From RH-AL1 sp050013235 (GTDB taxonomy: Bacteria > Pseudomonadota > Alphaproteobacteria > Rhizobiales > Beijerinckiaceae): DNA of 7,997 nucleotides. This document shows positions 1-6,481 of this stretch, in pieces. How positions within the stretch are numbered: the stretch's first letter is position 1; each line of letters opens with the position of its first letter. A program made the translations under genes and the position numbers. The notes under the pieces were generated by a model that ran no database searches, had not been told where the DNA came from, and saw only the letters and a list, made by a program, of their open reading frames with translations. The stretch covers positions 1-7,997 of the forward strand of contig JBEKFQ010000106.1 of assembly GCA_050013235.1 (NCBI GenBank). Reading direction: 5' to 3'.

Positions 1-93
1 AACAAACAGCCCGCGAGCTATTGGGACATCATCAAGCGAGACAATCCACGCAAAAGCGCGAGTCGCCCACAACGCCGCGCCTACTACATATAG
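1..93 (+). CDS. Possible 3' end of an unrecognised gene (partial)
   Basis: Frame 1 is open from the window edge to a TAG stop at 91-93, giving 30 residues that begin NKQPASYWDIIKRDNP and end RRAYYI. The tail is basic (several Arg and Lys), with Tyr-Tyr-Ile at the end. No family is recognisable from so short a tail. The support is the open frame and a GC content higher than the AT-richer sequence that follows the stop. A 30-codon open frame at an edge can easily arise by chance, so this call is weak. Confidence 0.3.
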   Translation, partial: NKQPASYWDIIKRDNPRKSASRPQRRAYYI

Positions 94-586
94 ACGAACC
101 TGAGTCAACGGGATAAGCCCTATCAATTGTCTCTGCCAAGTCCTTATACATTGTGCTCATGGCATCACACGAGGTCAGTCGCTTGAAGGGCTACAGGGTT
201 AACCAGCGATTGTTACACTGCTTGTGACCGTTTATAAATACCGTATTTTCGGATTACACCGATAGGAAATGGTGTTTTACTAATTTGGCCATAGCGAAAA
301 GTATTACCGCTTTTATGACGCTGAGTTTGTCCTAGTACAAAATGATTAATGGCCGGCCGAGAAGGTTGTAAGAGGCGCGGGTTACCAACTTTCTTATCTC
401 CCATTTAGCCTATTGTGTGTCGCCCGCCTCGAGGTATAGACATTTGGGCCGGAGTTCATAGGCTGACCGGCTTGATCGTTATTTTGAGCTTAGCAGGATG
501 TAGGATCCCGATTGTATTCGAGACGAGGTACGTGGAACCAGTAAGCCTTTTTGAAACTTGTACGCGTGTCATAAGGGAGTAGTGCC
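94..586. other. Non-coding AT-richer stretch upstream of the regulator gene
   Basis: About 490 bases with no convincing gene. The longest open frame is 63 codons on the minus strand (213-404). It lacks a good ribosome binding site and resembles no family I know. Base composition is visibly more AT-rich than the TpsB gene, and this continues into the regulator gene at 587. I see no insertion-sequence ends, tRNA or CRISPR repeats. The promoter of the regulator gene must lie here, but I cannot place convincing -35/-10 boxes. Confidence 0.5.
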
Positions 587-1300
587 ATGAAAACTTCGGA
601 GTTCTCAAATGCCGATCATTGGCTGTGCCCGCAGGGTGACCGGTGTCTTTTCCAGGAGTCGGGCGTTAAAAAAATCCTGATTGTTGACCAATACGTCATG
701 CGGCGTGAAAGCCTCCATCTTATGTTGAGCTCACAGGCCAAAGACCTTCAGTTTCAAAGTATTTTCGCGCCCAGCGCTGCAATGACGAGCAAATTCGATG
801 CCGCTCTGTTTTTAATAGAGGGCAACGATAACTCTATTAAGCAATCATGCACGACAATGGCGGAGATTCATGCTTCCGTTGGTGAAATTCCAGTCATAGC
901 TGTTGCGGAACGAGAAAACGCTAATACTGCTGGTCAGCTTTTGCGTTTTGGGTTTCGCGGTTACATCTGCATGTCCATGGAAGTACACCTTGTGATTGCT
1001 GCTATTCGCCTCGTATGTGCTGGCGGAACGTTTATCCCCGAATGCGCGCTCGTCCGTTCTTGCTCAGCCTTTAAGGATAGAGCTTATATAACGGATGGGT
1101 CTTCTAACGAAAACGATCTAACTCATCGGGAAGAGCAGATCATCGATCTTGTTCGTGAAGGAAAGCCGAACAAGATCATTGCGCATCAGCTTTGCATTTC
1201 GGAGAGCACCGTGAAGGTTCATCTGCAACATGTCATGCGTAAATTGCATGCCTCGAACCGGACCGAGGTTGCGCTGCGAGGCCACGAAATAATATTTTGA
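587..1300 (+). CDS. LuxR/NarL-family transcriptional regulator with degenerate receiver domain (CsgD-like architecture)
   Basis: A 237-residue predicted cytoplasmic DNA-binding regulator. Residues about 28-153 have a receiver-like fold: a first strand KKILIVDQ, a third strand around DAALFLIE (71-78), and PVIAVAE (102-108) in the fourth-strand position. The phosphorylation pocket looks broken. The usual acidic pair after strand one is D34-Q35, the phosphoacceptor Asp falls on a hydrophobic residue near L75-I77, and the conserved Lys is missing at GYICMS (125-130). Residues about 175-232 are a GerE/LuxR helix-turn-helix, with the typical LTHREEQIIDLVREG start and ISESTVKVHLQHVMRKL recognition region. 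The ATG at 587 is preceded by AAGGGAG (573-579) with a 7-base spacer. CsgD, VpsT and similar regulators share this layout and control curli or biofilm matrix, and curlin-like genes lie 4 kb away. That link is inference. The codons are more AT-rich than in the neighbouring TpsB gene, which may indicate a different origin. No partner kinase is visible. Confidence 0.85.
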   Translation: MKTSEFSNADHWLCPQGDRCLFQESGVKKILIVDQYVMRRESLHLMLSSQAKDLQFQSIFAPSAAMTSKFDAALFLIEGNDNSIKQSCTTMAEIHASVGEIPVIAVAERENANTAGQLLRFGFRGYICMSMEVHLVIAAIRLVCAGGTFIPECALVRSCSAFKDRAYITDGSSNENDLTHREEQIIDLVREGKPNKIIAHQLCISESTVKVHLQHVMRKLHASNRTEVALRGHEIIF

Positions 1301-1606
1301 GTCCGGTGCGTGCCGGATCTTCGTAAATCGCTCCCGGTGCCGGAACATGCCGGAGCTTTGAACTATACCCTTTGACCGCTTGGCCGCAGCCGGATTCATC
1401 CGGTAAGGTGAGGAATGCGGCCGGTTTGCCGGGACGATCCCGGTTTGGGCCGCTGTTTTCCGGAAGCTTGGAAAAACCGCCAGGAGGGACTGCCGGGATT
1501 TCCACGGATGGATCGGTCACATCATGCCGAGGCCTGCGCCGGTCAGCTCCGGCGTCCTTGGCGCGGCAAATCCGCTCAAGCGCAGCCGGCGGCGCTGGCC
1601 GGCTGC
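1301..1606. repeat. CCGG-rich array of small inverted repeats between convergent genes
   Basis: This 306-base intergenic region carries 16 CCGG tetranucleotides, starting at 1303, 1313, 1334, 1340, 1350, 1390, 1400, 1421, 1429, 1440, 1460, 1493, 1539, 1549, 1586 and 1599. Four pairs have the form CCGG-N6-CCGG (1303/1313, 1340/1350, 1390/1400, 1539/1549). Longer dyads include TCCGG/CCGGA at 1302-1317, CCGGAT-TC-ATCCGG at 1390-1403, CCGGGA-CGA-TCCCGG at 1429-1443, GCCGG/CCGGC at 1538-1553 and an 8-bp stem at 1582-1606. It has no convincing gene. It could act as a bidirectional RNA-hairpin region for the two convergent genes, or as a cluster of protein-binding sites. Confidence 0.6.
1582..1606 (-). 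terminator. Hairpin directly after the TpsB-Omp fusion stop codon
   Basis: On the minus strand an 8-bp perfect stem, GCAGCCGG pairing with CCGGCTGC around a 9-base loop, begins on the base after the TAA stop (1607-1609). No U-run follows, so it is not a classical intrinsic terminator. It may stabilise the 3' end or assist termination. Confidence 0.35.
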
Positions 1607-4600
1607 TTAGTAAGCGGCTCGGATCGGCTTCTGATCGTCAAGCAGGTTGAAGTGATAATTTATGCCGGCCCGGACGATCTGGCCGTTGAAATGGACGCTC
1701 GATGTTGGGAGCGCGGTGCTCGACACGCCGGCAAAGCTGGTCGTCAGAGGGCTGCCAGCAAAACGTTCGCTACCTAAATCATAATACAGGTATTCCGCCT
1801 TGATGCTCATGTTTGGCATGAACATCCATTCGAGGCCGCCGCCCAGCGTCCAACCAACCAAGGTGCTCGACAAATGCCCAGTCGAGCCTGAGGATACCAA
1901 TGTGTTGCCAATAGTACCGCTAAATTGCTGACTGGTGGCGGTTTGCGCCGAGACCCCGCCAATGGCGAGCCCCCCGGTGCCGTAAGCAAGCAAATTCGGG
2001 TTCGCGAGATAGCCGAGACGCCCACGAATGGTGCTGATCCAGTCAACGGACTTCTCGGTTTCGATAGATGACGACACCGGGTTCGGTGATCCAAGGACAA
2101 ACGCGGTCGCGCTCCCTTGAGATAGCGAGCGGCCCCAGATGCCGGAACCGTCGATATCGCCTTCCGCGCCCAAGACGAAATTATCGGCTTTATAATTATA
2201 ACCAATCTGCGCGCCGCCATTAAAGCCGTTAGCAGCCGCACTTGATTGGCCGCTCGCACTTCGCGCCGATGCTAGGCTAAAATCGCCATGTAAAGTCGAA
2301 TCAAGAGTCGTGGTTCTGGGAACAGCGGTGGTCGAGACGCCGCGCGTCGCATCCCAATCATAGCCGGTATTCAACCCGGCGTAGAGGCCGGCCCAGCGGC
2401 GAGGCGCGTCTTCATGGGCATAAGCAGCGACGGCCGCTCCCGCATTGGCACCCCAAAGCCAAGAATTTAGGGATCCTGGATCTTCAAACGAATTGAAGTG
2501 GTAGTTGAGGCCCACCCGCACGATTTGTCCGTCGTAACGAGTAGATGACGTTGAAGCCACCGTGTTGGGGGCGAAACCAGGAAGGGTCGTTTGAAGAGAA
2601 TTGGGGGAAGATCTGTCAGAGCCGAGGTCGTAATAGAGATATTCCGCCTTGAGGCTCATATTGGGCGTAAACATCCATTCGAAGCCTGCGCCTAACGTCC
2701 ACCCAACCATTGTGCGGGAAGTGAAGCTCGTCGCGCCCGATGATCGCAACAACGGGCTGATGATCGTCCCGTTCCATTGTTGCGTCTCGAGGTTACCGTC
2801 CGAGACGCCGCCATAGGCAAGGCCGCCGGTTCCGTAAGCCAGCAAGCCCGGCGTCACCACATAGCCAAGCCTTGCGCGCGCCGTTCCGAGCCAATCAACC
2901 GCTTTCTCATTCTGAAGGGTCGTGGTCACGGTGTCGGTATCGCCCGCATTCGTCACTGAGCCGTGGCCCACGAACGTGGATTGACCGCGAATGCCCGAAC
3001 CTTGGATGTCCGTCTCGGCGCCCCAGACGACGCGATCGGACCGGAAGTTGTAGCCAAGCTGACCGCCGCCAATAATGCCATCATCCGCGACGCTCGATTG
3101 CCCGCTCGCACTTCCGGCGGAGGCCCCACTGTAGTTGAGAGTGGTGAGCGTATCGAGGAAGGTGGCAACGGGAACAGCGTTGTTAGACACTTTCGTGTCG
3201 CCGCTGAACCCGTATCCTGCATTCAAACCAGTGTAAAAGCCGGTCCAGAACGGTGCCGACGCCTGGTTTTCCGATCTGCCGGCCGAGTGTGCTGGTGTCT
3301 CGAAAGGGGTTCCCGAATATCGCAGAACATAGCTGAAAGTCGCGCGGTAGTCGCTGTCCTCATACGGGATTGCCGAAAAAGGAACGTTGGTGAAATTCTT
3401 CGCGACTTCGAAGCTGAACGTTTCCTGAAACGCGTCACCGAAGAAGACGTTCGCATTGGCGTGAAAACCAGCGCCGATCGATTCTGCCTGAATAAACGCG
3501 GCTTGACCCACTAACGGCTGTACGTGATCGCCTTCTCCCCAAGCGGCGAACACATAGGGGGTCACCGTAGTTTTGCTGTTAAAAATATCGGTGGCGAACG
3601 TGCGCGATAGCTCCGCGCGGGCGAGAATGCCGCTATCGACGTTCAGGGTGCCCGCCGCGAACCCGGAGAGCGCGTCGACCCCGTCGAGCGACAATTGCTC
3701 GGGGAGCATCAATGAGTCGCCGAAGCTGGTTTGCGCCTTCACGAAAAGCGAGAGTTGAAAGTCGTCGGGCAGCGGTTGGACCACGCGCGCGTCGAGCTTG
3801 AGCTTCTCGAACGTGGGGCTCGCGCCGGGCTGGGATAGCGGCACCAGCGACGTATCCGAAGCCGTGCGTCCCCCCAAACCACGGGTATAAAAGAGGGCGC
3901 TCGTCGCCTGGCCGCCGAGGGACCAGGGAAATTGGGTGACCCACTCGCCGGCGAGCCTGACGTCTTCGTACCGGTCCTGGCTCAAGTCGAAGACGGATGT
4001 TCCTGAGGGCAAAGCGATAAAAGCTGGCTCCGGCCCAACCCGGTTCTGATTATCGATATGCTCGAAGCCCAGCTGCACGCGGACGATGTCCTTGAGCGTC
4101 AACAGCAGCGGGTATGTCGCGCGCAGAGTTGTCCGGTCGAACGTGGCAACAGCGCGCTCCTCGGCCGTCGTGAACGTTCCTGGCTCCGGTACCGGCACCG
4201 TGCGTACTTCGGAAAACGCCGCCGCGATATTGAATCCGTCATTGCCGATCGGGAGCGTGAAACCGCCGCCATAGGCCTGCAACTTGGACGCACTGTCAAA
4301 AAAGTGATTGAAGTCGGTTCCAGACGAGACTTCCGCGTGCAGTTGCTCGCCCCAGCCAAACGCGTTGTTGAGCGCAAAGGAGTCCGAGATTTCCCAACGG
4401 CCAAGCGAATCCGGCAGACGGTTGTCGATGCTCGTCGCGAACGAAATCATCTTTTCCGTGGCTGTGATGACCAATATATTTTCGTCCGCCCGAGTCCCTG
4501 ACCGGACGGTGCTGGACCCAACAAGACCAGCGATGTCTCCAAGGAGAAGAACCCGGCGCTCGATTTCCTTCTGCATCACATGGTGCTGACCAATGAGCGG

Positions 4601-5146
4601 TTGAAGCCGTGCCTTGACGAGCTCGCGCGACCGCGCCGGCACGCCTGTGAGGTCTAGGCTTTCGATGACGCCGTCGATGATCGAGATATGAATGTCGCCG
4701 CTTTGGAGATTTTGCTTCGGCACCACGACGCGCGCCAATATGTAGCCCTCGGTGACATAGGCCGCTTGAAGATCGTCTCCAAATTTATAGACCTCCGCAA
4801 GGCTTACGCGCCGCCCTTGAATCTGGCCGATTAGCGCCGCGGTTTGCTGAGCCAACTCCGGAAATGTGCCTTCAATCTGAACATCACGCACCGTGAGGAA
4901 CACTTTGTCGGCATTGCTAGGCTTCGAGGGCGCTTGTGCCTTCGGACCTCCCGAGACGCCAAAGGTTTCCCTGGGAGCAGGACGTGGTTCCGGCGCAAGC
5001 TGCCCGGGGTTGATCGTCGCGGCCGTCTGGGCAGCCGCTGGTCCTTCCAGCGCCGCGCCGAAGCAGAAGGACACGGAAACGAGCAAAGCGCGCCACGGCC
5101 TCCGGTCAACCAACTTCCGTCTCACGCCAATCTCACCAGATATCAT
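1607..5146 (-). CDS. TpsB-type (ShlB/FhaC) outer-membrane transporter fused to two tandem Omp25-like beta-barrels
   Basis: A 1179-residue predicted outer-membrane protein. Residues 1-40 look like a signal peptide (RRPWRALLVSVSFCFGAAL, likely cleavage near AAA-Q40), followed by a Pro-rich linker (about 46-78). Residues about 82-164 form a POTRA domain (VRDVQIEG, then YVTEGYILARVVVP and IIDGVIESL). A second POTRA-like part spans about 165-232. A 16-strand ShlB-type barrel follows at about 233-612. TpsB proteins use this unit to move a TpsA exoprotein across the outer membrane. The conserved loop-6 motif, usually VRGF/Y, appears here as ALSGF (492-496), so the Arg is missing. A typical TpsB protein would end near residue 612. 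Instead there are two Omp25/Omp31-like barrels at about 632-885 and 917-1167, each opening with W-x-G-x-Y-x-G-L-N and closing with GQIVR-x-G-x-NYHFN. The gene is divergent from the curlin-like genes and no TpsA is visible. The ATG at 5146 has AGCAGG only 3 bases upstream, which is tight, and a GTG at codon 8 is a possible alternative. The long uninterrupted frame argues against an assembly artefact. Confidence 0.87.
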   Translation of the reverse strand: MISGEIGVRRKLVDRRPWRALLVSVSFCFGAALEGPAAAQTAATINPGQLAPEPRPAPRETFGVSGGPKAQAPSKPSNADKVFLTVRDVQIEGTFPELAQQTAALIGQIQGRRVSLAEVYKFGDDLQAAYVTEGYILARVVVPKQNLQSGDIHISIIDGVIESLDLTGVPARSRELVKARLQPLIGQHHVMQKEIERRVLLLGDIAGLVGSSTVRSGTRADENILVITATEKMISFATSIDNRLPDSLGRWEISDSFALNNAFGWGEQLHAEVSSGTDFNHFFDSASKLQAYGGGFTLPIGNDGFNIAAAFSEVRTVPVPEPGTFTTAEERAVATFDRTTLRATYPLLLTLKDIVRVQLGFEHIDNQNRVGPEPAFIALPSGTSVFDLSQDRYEDVRLAGEWVTQFPWSLGGQATSALFYTRGLGGRTASDTSLVPLSQPGASPTFEKLKLDARVVQPLPDDFQLSLFVKAQTSFGDSLMLPEQLSLDGVDALSGFAAGTLNVDSGILARAELSRTFATDIFNSKTTVTPYVFAAWGEGDHVQPLVGQAAFIQAESIGAGFHANANVFFGDAFQETFSFEVAKNFTNVPFSAIPYEDSDYRATFSYVLRYSGTPFETPAHSAGRSENQASAPFWTGFYTGLNAGYGFSGDTKVSNNAVPVATFLDTLTTLNYSGASAGSASGQSSVADDGIIGGGQLGYNFRSDRVVWGAETDIQGSGIRGQSTFVGHGSVTNAGDTDTVTTTLQNEKAVDWLGTARARLGYVVTPGLLAYGTGGLAYGGVSDGNLETQQWNGTIISPLLRSSGATSFTSRTMVGWTLGAGFEWMFTPNMSLKAEYLYYDLGSDRSSPNSLQTTLPGFAPNTVASTSSTRYDGQIVRVGLNYHFNSFEDPGSLNSWLWGANAGAAVAAYAHEDAPRRWAGLYAGLNTGYDWDATRGVSTTAVPRTTTLDSTLHGDFSLASARSASGQSSAAANGFNGGAQIGYNYKADNFVLGAEGDIDGSGIWGRSLSQGSATAFVLGSPNPVSSSIETEKSVDWISTIRGRLGYLANPNLLAYGTGGLAIGGVSAQTATSQQFSGTIGNTLVSSGSTGHLSSTLVGWTLGGGLEWMFMPNMSIKAEYLYYDLGSERFAGSPLTTSFAGVSSTALPTSSVHFNGQIVRAGINYHFNLLDDQKPIRAAY
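1646..3253 (-). repeat. Tandem duplication of an Omp25-like barrel module inside the fusion gene
   Basis: Residues 632-885 (bases 3253-2492) and 917-1167 (bases 2398-1646) are two copies of one module of about 250 residues, joined by a linker of about 30 residues. Shared landmarks in the same order are GLNAGY/GLNTGY, SASGQSS (679-685 and 963-969), QLGYN/QIGYN, LLAYGTGGLA (768-777 and 1052-1061), VGWTLG (814-819 and 1097-1102), KAEYLYYDLGS (833-843 and 1116-1126) and NYHFN. The DNA is also clearly alike, for example around 1790-1850 and 2640-2705, so the duplication is not ancient or is kept similar by recombination. Confidence 0.85.
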
Positions 5147-5422
5147 AAACCTGCTCGGATTCGTTGCGATTTCAAGAGCAGGTTATCCTAGAAGCAAGAT
5201 TGGTTGTCACCCTTTCCCGGCTCCACAGCGAACTTAAACGCCTTCTGCGGCATTCGTACCACAGGTCGATTCAAGCGCTTTGCTTCTAGGCCGAAGGCCG
5301 ATGGTCTGGCACCTCATTCAAAAAACCGGACGTTCAGGTATCATACTTACGATCTAACCAATGCGACTCCAGGTTAGTCCGCGTATACGCTGGAGATACA
5401 AAATAATTACAATCGTTAACTT

Positions 5423-5452
5423 TTGTCCATCTCGACCGGCATGAATTATTAT
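5423..5452 (+). promoter_or_regulatory. Candidate sigma70-type promoter of the first curlin-like gene
   Basis: TTGTCC (5423-5428) and TATTAT (5447-5452) are separated by 18 bases within an AT-rich block. Transcription from here would leave a 5' untranslated leader of about 85-90 bases before the ATG at 5547. This is a motif match only. Confidence 0.35.
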
Positions 5453-5471
5453 AGATATAAAACACACGAAG

Positions 5472-5516
5472 TCTGAAATTTGGCTTCAGAAAAAAGGCTA
5501 GCCTAGTAATTAGGCT
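5472..5516 (+). promoter_or_regulatory. Two leader hairpins upstream of the first curlin-like gene
   Basis: TCTGAA (5472-5477) pairs with TTCAGA (5485-5490) across a 7-base loop and is followed by an A-run. AGCCTA (5500-5505) pairs with TAGGCT (5511-5516) across a 5-base loop. Both would lie in the mRNA leader if transcription starts near 5460, just before the gene's ribosome binding site (GGGA at 5536-5539). They may equally be DNA operators. Confidence 0.35.
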
Positions 5517-5546
5517 TGGCGTGTCGCAAATAGACGGGATTTTGCC

Positions 5547-5828
5547 ATGAAAAAGCTTCTCATGATCTCTACCGTTCTTGTGTTCTCGTCAGTTTCCGCC
5601 TTTGCGGCGGGAAGCGGAAACATTAATATCGCTGGTACCGGGCAGCTTGGGTTTCATAACAAGTCTTCCGTTACACAAGGTGGAACCAATAACCTCAACG
5701 TCGCACTGACGGGACAGGTTGGTGGAGGCAACAAGTCGACGGTAAAGCAGGGCGGAACCGCCAACGCCAATTTCGCGGGCACTCTGCAATTTGGCGGCGG
5801 CAACAGCTCGAGCATCACGCAGAACTGA
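5547..5828 (+). CDS. Curlin-like (CsgA/CsgB-type) amyloid subunit, three repeats
   Basis: A 93-residue exported protein. Residues 1-20 are a signal peptide (MKK, a hydrophobic core, SAFA cleavage before A21). The rest is three repeats matching the curli consensus Q-x-G-x-x-N-x5-Q: Q33-N38-Q44, Q57-N62-Q68 and Q81-N86-Q92. The period is exactly 24 residues, slightly longer than the 22-23 usual in CsgA. Gly, Asn, Ser and Thr dominate, with no Cys in the mature part. This is the composition of a beta-solenoid amyloid subunit, which in curli systems is secreted through CsgG and polymerises on the cell surface. With three repeats it is shorter than the five-repeat E. coli CsgA. The ATG at 5547 has a weak GGGA (5536-5539) 7 bases upstream. 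It is the first of three curlin-like genes and is divergent from the TpsB-Omp fusion. Whether it is a major or minor (nucleator) subunit cannot be told. Confidence 0.83.
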   Translation: MKKLLMISTVLVFSSVSAFAAGSGNINIAGTGQLGFHNKSSVTQGGTNNLNVALTGQVGGGNKSTVKQGGTANANFAGTLQFGGGNSSSITQN

Positions 5829-5862
5829 ACGTTGTCTTCTCCAGACAGCATACTTTGTGTGC

Positions 5863-5899
5863 GGGGGTTGTGTTGCGTTGTCAGTATATCGCAGCCCCC
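5863..5899 (+). terminator. Possible weak hairpin after the first curlin-like gene
   Basis: GGGGGTTG (5863-5870) can pair with CAGCCCCC (5892-5899), one pair being G-T, across a 21-base loop. There is no T-run after it. It may partly end or attenuate the transcript of the first curlin-like gene. Confidence 0.25.
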
Positions 5900-5912
5900 T
5901 CACCAATAATGT

Positions 5913-5939
5913 AATCGCGAAAGTAATAACTTTGCGATT
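5913..5939. promoter_or_regulatory. Near-perfect dyad upstream of the second curlin-like gene
   Basis: Left arm AATCGCGAAAGT (5913-5924) and right arm ACTTTGCGATT (5929-5939) form an 11-bp inverted repeat with one bulged G and a 4-base AATA centre. It lies 60 bases before the ATG at 5999. Its size and symmetry suit an operator for a dimeric regulator. It would also fold as an RNA hairpin, but no T-run follows. What binds it is unknown. Confidence 0.45.
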
Positions 5940-5998
5940 GCATTGATGTAAGCCTACGTTGATGCGGCGTATTTAACGATTTTTAGAAGGACAGGATC

Positions 5999-6361
5999 AT
6001 GTCTAAAAATTCAAAAGCCGTTGCTGTTCTACTGTGCGGAATAGCTGCGGCAACCACAATGGCAGCACAACCGGCGCCAGCAGCTGCAGGCACTACGACG
6101 ACCTCGCCTGGCCAGATCACCTATGTCTACACGAGCCCGCTTGTAAGTGTTTATGCAGGTGTGCAAGTCGGAAACAACGTGACGACCAACGTCAATCAGA
6201 ATAGCGCTGTCAATATTTCTGGCGTCACCCAAGTTGGCAACAAGACGACGGCGACCGTCACGCAAACCGGCGTGAAAAACTCGTCGGCTATTTCGCAAAC
6301 TGGCCATAACACGTCGGCGACCGTCATTCAGTTTGGCACTGGCGGTAGCCTTTTGGATTGA
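5999..6361 (+). CDS. Curlin-like exported protein with an 11-residue Gln ladder
   Basis: A 120-residue exported protein. Residues 1 to about 30 are a signal peptide (VAVLLCGIAAATTMAA, then an Ala/Pro-rich stretch). A Thr/Ser-rich linker (31-50) follows. The repeat domain has Gln at 56, 67, 78, 89, 100 and 111, a perfect 11-residue spacing. Gly follows two residues later in most units (QVGNN, QVGNK, QTGVK, QTGHN, QFG). Two such units make one curli-type strand-turn-strand repeat, so this is about two and a half repeats. Alternating Thr, Val, Ser and Ala between the Gln residues fits beta-strands stacked in an amyloid solenoid. AGAAGGA (5985-5991) sits 7 bases before the ATG. It differs from the first subunit in its long linker and uniform spacing, so the two are not simple recent duplicates. 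Role as major or minor subunit is unknown. Confidence 0.78.
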   Translation: MSKNSKAVAVLLCGIAAATTMAAQPAPAAAGTTTTSPGQITYVYTSPLVSVYAGVQVGNNVTTNVNQNSAVNISGVTQVGNKTTATVTQTGVKNSSAISQTGHNTSATVIQFGTGGSLLD

Positions 6362-6481
6362 CTGCGAGAGCGTGTCTCGACGCCTGATTTGATCGTTACT
6401 AGGCGGGTTCATATCCGTTTTGCCGGCTGGAGCGTCCGTGACCGCCCCACCGAAACCTCGTGTTGATTCGTGGAGGTTGCC

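Larger units (their letters stand above)
5147..5546. promoter_or_regulatory. Divergent regulatory region between the TpsB-Omp gene and the first curlin-like gene
   Basis: Four hundred bases with no gene that must hold the promoters of both divergent genes. It contains several inverted repeats: CCTAGAAGCAA (5187-5197) with its exact complement at 5280-5290; CTAACC/GGTTAG (5354-5359 and 5372-5377); CTCCAG/CTGGAG (5367-5372 and 5390-5395), which encloses most of a perfect GCGTATACGC palindrome (5381-5390); and two hairpins nearer the curlin-like gene. It becomes very AT-rich at 5396-5465. The density of dyads suggests operator sites, but no specific regulator can be assigned from sequence. Confidence 0.55.

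Noticed and set aside
213..404. 63-codon open frame on the minus strand
   Set aside because: No convincing ribosome binding site, no recognisable family and mixed codon use. Treated as chance in a non-coding stretch.
1301..1606. CRISPR array
   Set aside because: The repeated element is only a 4-base CCGG core with variable spacing. There are no conserved long repeats or uniform spacers.
2963..3514. 183-codon plus-strand open frame opposite the fusion gene
   Set aside because: It lies wholly antisense to clear Omp-barrel and TpsB coding sequence, and its Arg/Ser-rich translation is typical of a shadow frame in GC-rich DNA.
4058..4501. 147-codon plus-strand open frame opposite the TpsB barrel
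   Set aside because: Antisense shadow of a well-supported gene, with no family resemblance.
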